From the NCBI GenBank assembly GCA_023388965.1, contig JAEWFF010000028.1:206140-270139 (forward strand): DNA of 64,000 nucleotides, written 5' to 3'. The position numbers and the translations under genes are program-made. This DNA is from Pseudomonadota bacterium. GTDB lineage: Bacteria; Pseudomonadota; Alphaproteobacteria; Rhizobiales; Methylopilaceae. A model generated the notes under the pieces. That model did no database searches and had not been told where the DNA came from. It saw only the letters and a list, made by a program, of their open reading frames with translations. This document shows positions 43,181-50,953 of the stretch, piece by piece (within the stretch, counting starts at the first letter, position 1; every line of letters begins with the position of its first letter).

Positions 43181-43462
43181 TTACACCCTCATCCGGCGCA
43201 CGGGCGCCAGCAGCTCCGCCACCGCATCCGGCAAAGCCGGCTGCGCTGCGTCTGTGCGATGTTCGTACCAATGCGCGGCGAGCAGCCGGATCGCCTGGAC
43301 GAAAATGCGCGGCACATCTGCCGCCGCGCCATATCCGCATTCGACATCGATTTCGATTCCGGCGAAGGGCCGGCGCGTTGCCGGGCGCTTTCGCTTCCGC
43401 CACCAGTTCGTCAAGGCGGCGTGCAATTGCGCGTTTGAAAGTATCGGGGTCGAAGTCGTCAT
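43181..43462 (-). pseudogene. C-terminal fragment of a GTA head-tail connector (orf6-like)
   Basis: The last 60 or so codons, from about 43375, carry a connector-type ending: VECGYGAAADVPRIFVQAIR, LLAAHWYEHR and VAELLAPVRRMRV. Intact proteins of this kind have nearly 200 residues; the N-terminal two thirds are missing. The stop at 43183-43181 sits 1 base before the start of the head-tail adaptor remnant, the order found in GTA clusters. The first 30 codons of this frame are probably out-of-frame sequence from the upstream gene. Confidence 0.65.
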
Positions 43463-43875
43463 CCTCGGCCTTTGACGGTGTCCGTGCCAGCCGCCTCCAG
43501 CCGCTTCAGTTCGTTCAGTCTTCGTCAGGCTCGCAAGAATGCGGGCCGACCATTCAGCATCGCTGATTCGCGACGCGCCCGGTCCGGTCTTGTCAGATTG
43601 CGTTCGGCATCCATGATCTCCCGTTCGAGCCGGCTGCACACAGTTTTCGCAAGAATGGCGGGATCGGCCGTATCGGCCTCCGGACCGATGCCGAGCGGCC
43701 GCCGCGCCCGCGAATTGGGACGCGGAAGCCAGCCCAGCAACGCGGCGCGCGTCTGCAATGTGCGGTCCGAGATGCCCATCATCTTTGCGATGTCGGCCAT
43801 CGGCACACGCGTCTCTTCGTAAAGCGTGCGTGCGCACTTCAGCACGTGTTCGTCGATCTCCTTGCGCCGGTTCAT
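43459..43875 (-). pseudogene. helix-turn-helix protein gene, frameshifted
   Basis: A good Shine-Dalgarno (GGAGAGGA) precedes the ATG at 43875. The first frame encodes a small DNA-binding domain (ARTLYEETRVPMADIAKMMG followed by ISDRTLQTRAALLGW), similar to HTH proteins that precede the terminase gene in rhizobial GTA-like clusters. Plausible coding continues in a second frame with SRISDAEWSARILASLTKT (shift near 43575) and in a third with LNELKRLEAAGTD (shift near 43515), ending at TGA 43461-43459. The uninterrupted first frame alone would give 116 residues, so a truncated protein with an intact HTH could still be made. Confidence 0.6.
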
Positions 43876-44543
43876 GTCCTCTCCAAATGCAAAGTGGCGG
43901 CCCCGTTTCCGTGGCCGCCACTTACAATTCTTCAGCGTGAGGAATGTGTAGCAGAGCAGCGTTACGCTGTTACGAACTTTTTCCTATTATGAGACGGCGT
44001 GCTTGAGGTCGGCAGCTAACCCACGGCAGTGATGATGTTTTTTATACCGGTTTGGAGGCGTACGAGCGGCGGCGGCGGCGGCTTCTGCGCGCTTAGTCGC
44101 TGCGAATGCGCGTTTGCTGGCGGCTCTTTCATGCGCCGTCATGCGCGGTTCGTGCGTTCATCGGCGATGTCCGTGCAGATCGCGCTGCAGCGAAGGCCGG
44201 AGTCGATGTATGGAACCCGCCGCCGCGTCTCATCATCCGTCAGGCGGATCGGGGCTTGCTATTATCGTATGTACTTAAGCCGCGCAGGTCATGCTACGGA
44301 CCTGAGCAGAAGCATCGCACGCCCTGCCCCCGCGCCGTTCGCAGCGGCGGGATCGCGCCGTCCATGCGGGTCGTTACTTCAAGCAATCGGCGCCCGAAAT
44401 CGGCGCTTGCTTAACAAAAAATTTCCACTCAACATGCGAATTGCTGTTGGCACATACCGAATACGCTTGCCGGTTCCAAAAAAGCAGGTTCAAGGTTTCG
44501 GCGTGTGTGGATGAGTCGCGAAACAACCGCGGAGAACTAGATT
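43876..44543. other. long intergenic region between the GTA relic and the H1-like gene
   Basis: About 670 bases without a convincing gene. The only small frames I see are on the minus strand: one of 51 residues (44142-43987, Ala/Arg/Lys-rich) and an overlapping one of 37 residues; neither has a ribosome-binding site. Codon bias is poor and the base composition is uneven, with a GGC repeat near 44058-44075 and an AT-rich patch at 44409-44425. The region probably holds promoters for both flanking genes plus degenerate sequence. Confidence 0.4.
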
Positions 44544-44816
44544 ATGGCTATGAAAGCGAAGAAGCCGGCGGCGAAAAAGCCCGCGGCAAAAAAACCCGCT
44601 GCGAAGAAGCCCGCTGTGAAGAAAGCAGTGGCCAAGAAGCCGGTAGCGAAGAAGGCGCCTGCGAAGCGCGCTGTTGCGAAGACGGCGAAGAAGCCGGCAA
44701 CGCGTAAGACGGCTGCGAAGAAGCCGGTTGCGAAGAAGACCACCGTCAAGACGGCTGCGAAGAAGCCCGCCGCCCGCAAGACGACGACGGCTCGCAAGAC
44801 GACCGCCAAGAAGTAA
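44544..44816 (+). CDS. histone H1-like lysine/alanine repeat protein
   Basis: A 90-residue protein made almost wholly of Lys, Ala, Pro, Thr, Val and Arg. Residues 6-30 repeat AKKPA with period 5, and degenerate KKPVA, RKTTA and AKKPA units follow. This resembles the C-terminal tail of eukaryotic histone H1, chlamydial Hc proteins and bacterial AlgP-like proteins, which bind DNA without sequence specificity. GGAGA lies 7 bases before the ATG. The strong opposite-strand frame is a by-product of the repeat. A role in nucleoid compaction is inference. Confidence 0.88.
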   Translation: MAMKAKKPAAKKPAAKKPAAKKPAVKKAVAKKPVAKKAPAKRAVAKTAKKPATRKTAAKKPVAKKTTVKTAAKKPAARKTTTARKTTAKK

Positions 44817-44819
44817 GGC

Positions 44820-45287
44820 TCAGCGGCTACGCCGCGGTCCTCTCATCGGCCAGCGAACGATCCGCCTTTCGAGTTCCTCGATGGTGAGATCCTCTTCGCT
44901 GGCCGAAATGCGTTTACGGACCGATATTCCCGCCCGATGTACGCTGTCGGGATCGCCCGTGATCAACGGATGCCAGTCCGGCAGATCTTCTCCCTCCGCC
45001 AGAAGTTTATAAGCACAAGTCGGCGGCAGCCATTTCAGCGTCCTCACCACCTCCGGCGTAAGGCGCACGCAATCGGCGACTTTCTTCTGGCGGTTCTTGT
45101 AATCGCGGCATCGGCAGGTATCGCCATCCAGGAGGGTGCAGCCGACATCCGTATAGGCAATCGCTCCCGTATCCTCGTCCTCGAACTTGACGAGGCAGCA
45201 GCGGCCGCAGCCGTCGCACAAGGCTTCCCATTCGGCCCGGGTCATGTCCTCGAGCCCTTTTTTCTGCCAATAATTCTTTGGAAGCAT
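44820..45287 (-). CDS. YcgN/UPF0260 family cysteine-cluster protein
   Basis: A 155-residue protein of the YcgN (UPF0260) family. It begins MLPKNYWQKKGLEDMTRAEW and contains CDGCGRCCLVKFEDEDTG, GCTLLDGDTCRCRDY and a further Cys near the C-terminus, a metal-binding pattern that probably holds zinc or an Fe-S cluster. The frame stays open 67 codons upstream, but that part overlaps the start of the PBP1A gene on the other strand and is not conserved in style. No function is established. It is convergent with the H1-like gene, with 3 bases between stops. Confidence 0.92.
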   Translation of the reverse strand: MLPKNYWQKKGLEDMTRAEWEALCDGCGRCCLVKFEDEDTGAIAYTDVGCTLLDGDTCRCRDYKNRQKKVADCVRLTPEVVRTLKWLPPTCAYKLLAEGEDLPDWHPLITGDPDSVHRAGISVRKRISASEEDLTIEELERRIVRWPMRGPRRSR

Positions 45288-45385
45288 ACCGGCTCGCTTT
45301 GCCCACCCGCCCTGCCTCTTGCGCCGGGCGGCTGGGCAGGTCAAGAAAAGTTTCCAGGCGGCGCTGAGGCTGCGAGGATTGTTCC

Positions 45386-47578
45386 GTGCCCAACCCTTTT
45401 TCCCGCGAACAGCTGGCGAAGCTGAAACGGACCCTGCTGTCGGCGGACTCGGCGATTGATGCCGGAGTCTACGCCGCCGGTTCCGCATTCTCTCGGCTAT
45501 GGACTCGTTTTGTCGGGTTTTCGCAGGATCTGCGTGTGCGGTCCTGGCGGCGCGCGCTCAATGAGCTGCTCTCGGAAGGTCTGACCTGGGGTGCAATCGG
45601 CGCCGTCGGCTTGCTGGCTCTGGCCCAGCCCGCATTTCACGCGACAAAGGAAGACTGGCGGGCGCGCGTCGATCTCGCCGTCACCTTCCTCGACCGCACC
45701 GGCGTCGAAATCGGACGCCGCGGCATTCTGCAGACCGACGCCGTCTCGCTCTCCGACATTCCCGATCATATGATCAAGGCGGCAATGGCGATCGAGGACC
45801 GCCGCTTCTTCCAGCATTTCGGCATCGACGTTCTCGGGACCTTCCGCGCACTTGTCGAGAACGCGCGTGCCAATACCGTCGTTCAGGGCGGCTCCTCGCT
45901 CACCCAGCAGCTCGCCAAGAACCTGTTTCTCACGAACGAGCGGACGCTGGAGCGCAAGATCAAGGAGGCATTTCTTGCCTTCTGGCTCGAGGCAAACCTG
46001 TCGAAGGAAGAGATCCTGAAACTCTATCTCGACCGGGCCTATCTCGGTGGCGGCACGTTTGGTGTCGAAGCCGCCGCGCAGTTCTACTTCAACAAATCCG
46101 CACGCGAACTCACCCTCGCGGAATCCGCAATGCTCGCGGGCATGTTCAAGGCCCCGACGAAGTTCGCGCCGCATCTCAATCTTTCAGCGGCCCGTGCGCG
46201 CGCCAATGTCGTGCTCGACACGCTCGTCGAGTCCGGCTTCATGACCGAGGGGCAGGTTCACGCCGCGCGCCTCAATCCGGCCACGCCCGTCAACCGCGAC
46301 CGCAGCGGCAGCCCCGACTACTATCTCGACTGGGCATTCTCCGAGGTGAAGAAGCTGTCCGATGCGGGCGCGCTCAAGAACGCCCGCTCCGTTATCGTCA
46401 GGACACCGCTCGATCAGGCCATTCAGGCCAAGGCCGAGCAGGCCATCGAGAACAATCTGCGGCAGTTCGGCGGGCAATACGGCGTCAAGCAGGCGGCAAT
46501 GGTTCTCATGGAGCCGCTCGGCGCCGTGCGGGCGATGGTCGGCGGGCGCGATTATGGCGCAAGCCAGTTCAACCGCGCCGCCGATGCCGAGCGGCAGCCC
46601 GGCTCATCATTCAAGGTCTATGTCTATACGACAGCGATGATGAACGGATACACGCCCAGTTCCGTCGTCACCGACGGCCCGATCACGATCGGCGGCTGGT
46701 CCCCACAGAACTACAGCCATTCCTATGCGGGCCCGACGACGCTGATGAACGCGCTGACGCGGTCCTACAACACGGTTCCCGTCCGCCTCGGACAGGCGGT
46801 CGGCCTCAGCAATATCATACATACAGCCGAGAATATGGGTGTACGCACACCTTTGCGCGTCAACAAGGCACTTGCCCTCGGAACCTCGGAAGTCACCGTT
46901 CTCGATCAGGCGACCGGCTATTCGACCCTGGCCAATGGCGGCTTCAAGACCGTTCCTTACGCAGCCGTCGAGATAACGGACAATCTCGGCAATCTGCTCT
47001 GGTCGCACGACAGGGACGCACCGAAACCGGAGCGTACGATTCCGCCGCAAGCCGTCGCCGACATGAACAGGATTCTCGTCAACGTCGTCGAGAACGGCAC
47101 CGGCCGCCGCGCCATCATCCCCGGCCTGAAAGTCGGCGGAAAAACCGGCACCAGCCAGGATTATCGCGATGCTTGGTTCATCGGCTTTTCCGGCGATTTC
47201 ACCTGCGCGGTGTGGTTCGGCAACGACAACTTCACCGGCACGCGCCGGATGACGGGCGGCAGCCTTCCCGCCATGGCGTTCCAGGAGGTCATGGCGCTGG
47301 CGCAGGTCGGCGTCGATCCCAAGCCCATTCCCGGCGTCGCGCCTGCCGGTGGCGGTGCATCGGCCCCGGTTGCATCCATCGATCCTGCCTTGTCGGACGA
47401 TCTCTCTCATTCGGGGCGTCTTCCGCGCCGCGTATCCGTCGTGCTGGATGAGCTTCACACCCTGATGGAACGCGCATCGGAAGCAACCGCCGGAGTGTCC
47501 GACTCCCCGCGCGCCTCCACCGGCGCGGCGACATCGCCGGTCAGTTCCGCCATGTTCGCCGGGCGCGGTTTGAACTAA
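45386..47578 (+). CDS. PBP1A-type bifunctional transglycosylase/transpeptidase
   Basis: A 730-residue class A penicillin-binding protein that polymerises and cross-links peptidoglycan. A GTG start at 45386 has GAGG upstream. An N-terminal cytosolic segment is followed by a membrane helix at about 64-82. The transglycosylase domain shows the catalytic Glu137 in MAIEDRRFFQHFGID and QGGSSLTQQLAKNLFL. The transpeptidase domain shows SxxK as S407-S-F-K410, an SYN motif in TRSYNTVPVR, and KTG in GGKTGTSQDYRDAW. The tail is Ala/Ser-rich. Rhizobial chromosomes usually carry several such enzymes, so I leave the symbol blank. Confidence 0.94.
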   Translation: MPNPFSREQLAKLKRTLLSADSAIDAGVYAAGSAFSRLWTRFVGFSQDLRVRSWRRALNELLSEGLTWGAIGAVGLLALAQPAFHATKEDWRARVDLAVTFLDRTGVEIGRRGILQTDAVSLSDIPDHMIKAAMAIEDRRFFQHFGIDVLGTFRALVENARANTVVQGGSSLTQQLAKNLFLTNERTLERKIKEAFLAFWLEANLSKEEILKLYLDRAYLGGGTFGVEAAAQFYFNKSARELTLAESAMLAGMFKAPTKFAPHLNLSAARARANVVLDTLVESGFMTEGQVHAARLNPATPVNRDRSGSPDYYLDWAFSEVKKLSDAGALKNARSVIVRTPLDQAIQAKAEQAIENNLRQFGGQYGVKQAAMVLMEPLGAVRAMVGGRDYGASQFNRAADAERQPGSSFKVYVYTTAMMNGYTPSSVVTDGPITIGGWSPQNYSHSYAGPTTLMNALTRSYNTVPVRLGQAVGLSNIIHTAENMGVRTPLRVNKALALGTSEVTVLDQATGYSTLANGGFKTVPYAAVEITDNLGNLLWSHDRDAPKPERTIPPQAVADMNRILVNVVENGTGRRAIIPGLKVGGKTGTSQDYRDAWFIGFSGDFTCAVWFGNDNFTGTRRMTGGSLPAMAFQEVMALAQVGVDPKPIPGVAPAGGGASAPVASIDPALSDDLSHSGRLPRRVSVVLDELHTLMERASEATAGVSDSPRASTGAATSPVSSAMFAGRGLN

Positions 47579-47612
47579 CCTGCGATTCGTCCTCTTTTCG
47601 CGATAATCCTTC

Positions 47613-48194
47613 GTGCGGCTGATACTTCACCTGCTTCTGATCTGCGTGATCGCCGTCGGCATCGGCCTCGGCCTGACATGGCTTGCGGTGCGCAATCCGC
47701 CGGCCCTCAACGTCATTGCCGACGGTCCGTGGACCGCGATCGCCAACGAAGGGTCGCCGGACGTCGATGCCTATGCGCTCGCGGCTCTCTCCCATCGTGG
47801 CGAAGCCCCGATCTCGATTGCCGATGGCCTTACATTCCGTGCCCTGAAAGACAGCGACGGACAGGTGCTCTCCGGCGCCTGTTCCTACCGGGTATCCGGC
47901 GTCATCCCGTCCGTGCGTGTCTGGTCGCTTGCAGCATTCGATGAGCGGGGGCTGCTCTTTCCAAATCCGGCGCAGCGCTATGGCTATACGAGCTTGAGCG
48001 TCACGCGCGATTCCGAAAACGCGGTGCAGATCGGGCTTTCAGCCGACGCCCTGCCGGGAGACTGGATTCCGGTTTCGCGCGAGCGTCCTTTCATGATCGC
48101 TCTGCGTCTCTACGATACCACCGCCGCCGCCATCTCCGGAGGGCGCAGCGCGCCGGAACTGCCCGACATCAAGCGGATCGGCTGCGGCTCATGA
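47613..48194 (+). CDS. DUF1214 domain-containing membrane-anchored protein
   Basis: A 193-residue protein from a GTG start. It has an N-terminal membrane anchor (LILHLLLICVIAVGIGLGLTW, 21 residues shortened here to LILHLLLICVIAVGIGLGL) and a periplasmic beta domain. The late pattern YGYTSLSVTRDSENAVQIGL and DWIPVSRERPFMIALRLYD is the DUF1214 signature. In many bacteria DUF1254 and DUF1214 are halves of one protein; here they are separate genes overlapping by 4 bases. Function is unknown. Confidence 0.88.
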   Translation: MRLILHLLLICVIAVGIGLGLTWLAVRNPPALNVIADGPWTAIANEGSPDVDAYALAALSHRGEAPISIADGLTFRALKDSDGQVLSGACSYRVSGVIPSVRVWSLAAFDERGLLFPNPAQRYGYTSLSVTRDSENAVQIGLSADALPGDWIPVSRERPFMIALRLYDTTAAAISGGRSAPELPDIKRIGCGS

Positions 48195-48721
48195 GATTGC
48201 TGTTTCTCATCGTCAGCGGTGTGCTGATCGGCCTTGTGCTGCACATCGTCTCGCTTCTGGCCGTACCGACATTGGCGCCCCGCGATGCCTATAGCCGACT
48301 TGCGGCTTTCACCGGCGTGAATGAAGCCGCCGCGCTCGATGTGGCCGATGCGGAGAAAAGCCTGCCTTTTCTCGATCCGGCTTTTGCCTATATGGCCTGC
48401 CGCTTCGATGTTTCGTCGGGCCCGCTGCAGATCCGGGTGCCCCTGGCCGGGCGCTACGTAGCCGTGTCGTTCCACAGCCGCGACGGAACGGCATTCTTCT
48501 CGCTGAACGATCGCTCCGCGCTGGGCAGCATTCTCGATATCGAAATGCGCGATCAGGGGGACGAGGAATCCAAGGCCCTGCCCCTCGGCGCCGGAACCAT
48601 TGCCGTCACATCGCCGACCTCGACCGGGTTCGTTCTCGTACGCGCATTCCAGCATTCGCAGAGCACAGCCGAGGCTCTTCGGAACGAGCTTTCCAAAACC
48701 GTCTGCCGTCCGCGGACATAA
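48191..48721 (+). CDS. DUF1254 domain-containing membrane-anchored protein
   Basis: A 176-residue partner of the DUF1214 protein, with which it overlaps by ATGA. It has an N-terminal membrane helix (LLFLIVSGVLIGLVLHIVS), a short periplasmic segment with PRDAYSRLAAFTG, and the strands FAYMACRFDVSSGPLQIRVP and GRYVAVSFHSRDGTAFFSLN, which fit DUF1254. The pair probably acts together in the periplasm. It is convergent with the lipoprotein gene, 4 bases from its stop. Confidence 0.85.
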   Translation: MRLLFLIVSGVLIGLVLHIVSLLAVPTLAPRDAYSRLAAFTGVNEAAALDVADAEKSLPFLDPAFAYMACRFDVSSGPLQIRVPLAGRYVAVSFHSRDGTAFFSLNDRSALGSILDIEMRDQGDEESKALPLGAGTIAVTSPTSTGFVLVRAFQHSQSTAEALRNELSKTVCRPRT

Positions 48722-48725
48722 CGCA

Positions 48726-49448
48726 TCATTTGCCGGTTACGACGATCCGCCCCGGCGCAGCGGCGCGCATCCCGATCTCGGTTTCCAATGCCAGAAGTTC
48801 GCGCTCGGCACCAATCGCGCCATCGTCCGGCGTCTGTATGACCAGACGTTCGAGGGCGTAGCGATAAACGCCCGCGCGCTCGCGCATGCTTGTCTGCACA
48901 GCCGAGATCAGAAGCGCGTTCTCGCCCATGCGCCCTTCGGCATTGGCGCGCTCCTTGGCATCGAGATCGGCGGTGCTCGCCAGACTGCGCGCACGCACCC
49001 GATCATATTCCGCCACCGTATTGGCAGCCGCCACGAAAGCCGGATAGCGCTCGCGATCGTTGCGGATGTCCATCTCAAGCCGCGCGAACCGCGCTCCGCT
49101 CGAACGGAAATCCTGATCCAGCAGCTTGTCCGCATAATCCCTGCGGTCGGGAACAGTCTTTTCGACTGACATGATCCGGGTGCGTCGCATCTCGGCAACC
49201 CAACGCCGGAAATGCTGCTGCTCGAGTTGCGACATCAGCAGCGACCAGGACCGGTCGCGCAATTCGCGCTCCGCGTCGGTGTAGGGAAAGTTGGAAACGG
49301 GTTCCTTGCGATGCTTTGCGCTGAGCGAACCGAGCGCCGGCAATACATCGTCGTGAATGACGGACGGGCGCGGCCGCTCGAAATCCCCGAGCGGCATACA
49401 CGCCGCCGGCATTATCAGCAGGCAGACAGCGGCGGCGATCCGCAGCAA
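48726..49448 (-). CDS. lipoprotein of unknown function
   Basis: A 240-residue product if started at the TTG at 49448. This start gives MLRIAAAVCLLIMPAAC, a short signal peptide with lipobox MPAAC and Cys17. The open frame extends a further 71 codons, but that stretch is antisense in style and covers the 56-residue gene upstream. No good ribosome-binding site is visible, so coupling to the upstream gene (stop at 49451) is likely. The mature part is helical and charged (LEMDIRNDRERYPAFVAAAN). I do not recognise a family. Confidence 0.65.
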   Translation of the reverse strand: MLRIAAAVCLLIMPAACMPLGDFERPRPSVIHDDVLPALGSLSAKHRKEPVSNFPYTDAERELRDRSWSLLMSQLEQQHFRRWVAEMRRTRIMSVEKTVPDRRDYADKLLDQDFRSSGARFARLEMDIRNDRERYPAFVAAANTVAEYDRVRARSLASTADLDAKERANAEGRMGENALLISAVQTSMRERAGVYRYALERLVIQTPDDGAIGAERELLALETEIGMRAAAPGRIVVTGK

Positions 49449-49450
49449 GT

Positions 49451-49621
49451 TCAGTTGCGGCGCCGCGAGCGCACGCCCTTGGCGGACGGCCTCGGCGTGT
49501 CGTCCTTCTCGTTCCGCTCGTAGCGGACGCCGGTGAAAAGCAGCAGCTTTCCCATTCCGGCTTCCGGCGAGGCCGGCTTCGGATCGCGCGGCGGAATCTG
49601 AAACGTCAACAGGGTTCCCAT
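49451..49621 (-). CDS. small basic-tailed protein, 56 residues
   Basis: Too short for most gene callers. From the ATG at 49621 it reads TLLTFQIPPRDPKPASPEAG, then GKLLLFTGVRYERNEKDD and a basic tail RSRRRN, with stop at 49453-49451. The pattern FxIP...LLFFTGVRYER is one I recall from short unannotated rhizobial proteins, which supports it as real. It ends 2 bases before the proposed lipoprotein start. Its upstream region holds two CtrA-like sites. Function is unknown. Confidence 0.65.
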   Translation of the reverse strand: MGTLLTFQIPPRDPKPASPEAGMGKLLLFTGVRYERNEKDDTPRPSAKGVRSRRRN

Positions 49622-49715
49622 TACTGTTCTCCGCGTTGGGCACGCGGCCCAGCGAGGCCATAGGTGAGCTTCCGTGGTTGGAGTTCGCCTGAATCGGATT
49701 AGGAAACCAGTAAGG

Positions 49716-49730
49716 TTAACCGTTCGTTAG
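49716..49730 (+). promoter_or_regulatory. CtrA-like site, TTAA-N7-TTAG
   Basis: TTAACCGTTCGTTAG differs by one base from the CtrA consensus TTAA-N7-TTAA. It lies about 95 bases upstream of the 56-residue gene (minus strand) and 96 bases upstream of the DUF2336 gene (plus strand). Confidence 0.5.
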
Positions 49731-49783
49731 CATCGGGGCCTCACGTTCGGATCGCGTTGAACAGGCTGGCCGGATCGGCAGGG

Positions 49784-49798
49784 TTAACGGGACGCTAA
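49784..49798 (-). promoter_or_regulatory. CtrA-like site, TTAG-N7-TTAA on the minus strand
   Basis: TTAACGGGACGCTAA on the plus strand reads TTAG-N7-TTAA on the minus strand, again one mismatch from consensus. It lies 28 bases before the DUF2336 start, where a bound regulator would overlap the promoter. Confidence 0.5.
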
Positions 49799-49825
49799 GG
49801 CGCTTCGTTTTAGTGTGCGTCAGCA

Positions 49826-50953
49826 ATGGAGCGTCTGGTGAGGCCCGGCGAATTCCACTTTCACAGGCTTGCGCGTCTCGCGTCGGAGCACGGACTCGAT
49901 GTCCGGGCAACGGTGCTGCGCGTCGCGACGGACCTGTTCTGCCAGAACCCTGCCCAGGCCCCGGCCGAGATCGTGCGTTACACCGATCTCGCATCCGCGC
50001 TTCTGACGCAGGTAGATTCCGGCACGCGGCGGATAATTGCAGGCAAGCTCGCCACGGCGCCCCATGCACCGGAAAAGCTGCTTCGACTGCTTCTGGACGA
50101 CACCGATGTCACCGTCGCGGCCACGATCATCGAAAAATGCCCCGCGCTGCAACTCGAAAATTTCGCGACCTTCCTTTCGGAATGCGGACCGGCGGAAGCG
50201 GCCGCCATCGCGCGCCGCGCCGATATCGATCGCGAGACCACTCTCCTTCTCACCTCGCATCCGAACATGCTCGTCGTCGAAACCCTGATCGAAAATCGCG
50301 ATGCGCATTTCGATGCGGCGGCAACCGCGCAACTTGTGGCGCGCGTGGTCGGCCATCCGGAACTGGCCGCTCTTCTGCTCGCGCATCCCTGCAGCGAGCT
50401 TGCCGCGCTCGCCCCTCTCTATCCGATGGCGCCCACCGAAACGCGTCTGGGCATCCGCACGGCGATTGAAGAACAGTCGGCGCGCTCACTGCCGCCGGTG
50501 CCCATTCAAGCCGCGCTCGAGCTCAACGAGGCCATCGGCGATACGGATGCGGATCTGGCCGGTGCCGCGCTGAGCAAGGCGCTTCATCTCGATCCGGCCC
50601 GAATTCGCCGCGTGCTCGACGACCCGACGGGAGAAATACTCATCCTGGCTCTGGCTGCGGCCGGCATCAAACGCGCGCCGGCCATCCGTTTTCTTCTCAC
50701 ATCGGCGGTCGAGAGCGTGCGCCTGTCCGTCGAGCGCGTATTTGCCGCTGCCGATGTCTTCGATACCACTTCGCGCCGCGTGGCGCGCGAACTCACCGTC
50801 GCGGTTTCCGGTGAGCATCGCATGCAAGGCGGAACCTTCGAGCCTCATATGCACCCGTCGGAAACGCCCATACGCAGTTTCGGCACACGGCGCAGGCTGC
50901 AAGTTCCGAAGCGTCCGGCGCGCCGTGTCGACATTACGGGAACCACCGATTAG
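49826..50953 (+). CDS. DUF2336 domain-containing protein
   Basis: A 375-residue cytosolic, mostly helical protein. The N-terminal 230 residues are built from HEAT-like helical pairs, as in DUF2336 (for example ARRADIDRETTLLLTSHPNM and VVGHPELAALLLAHP). The C-terminal third has a second helical segment and a basic tail ending RRLQVPKRPARRVDITG. DUF2336 proteins are widespread in Alphaproteobacteria and lack an assigned biochemical role. Two CtrA-like sites upstream and the divJ operon close by suggest a cell-cycle link. Its 3' end overlaps the DUF1491 gene by 4 bases tail to tail. Confidence 0.85.
   Translation: MERLVRPGEFHFHRLARLASEHGLDVRATVLRVATDLFCQNPAQAPAEIVRYTDLASALLTQVDSGTRRIIAGKLATAPHAPEKLLRLLLDDTDVTVAATIIEKCPALQLENFATFLSECGPAEAAAIARRADIDRETTLLLTSHPNMLVVETLIENRDAHFDAAATAQLVARVVGHPELAALLLAHPCSELAALAPLYPMAPTETRLGIRTAIEEQSARSLPPVPIQAALELNEAIGDTDADLAGAALSKALHLDPARIRRVLDDPTGEILILALAAAGIKRAPAIRFLLTSAVESVRLSVERVFAAADVFDTTSRRVARELTVAVSGEHRMQGGTFEPHMHPSETPIRSFGTRRRLQVPKRPARRVDITGTTD

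Noticed and set aside
42245..43875. Active prophage or intact GTA
   Set aside because: No terminase, portal, capsid, integrase or lysis genes, and several reading frames are broken.
44537..44809. Minus-strand frame opposite the H1-like gene that looks like a hydrophobic membrane protein
   Set aside because: The Phe/Ala/Gly pattern is the direct complement of the Lys/Ala codon repeat and has no start signal of its own.
44544..44816. Possible CRISPR-like or satellite repeat
   Set aside because: The repeats are in-frame codon repeats of a coding sequence, without spacers of constant length.
45288..45488. 67-codon upstream extension of the YcgN-family protein
   Set aside because: Basic, low-complexity sequence that overlaps the promoter and start of the PBP1A gene on the other strand.
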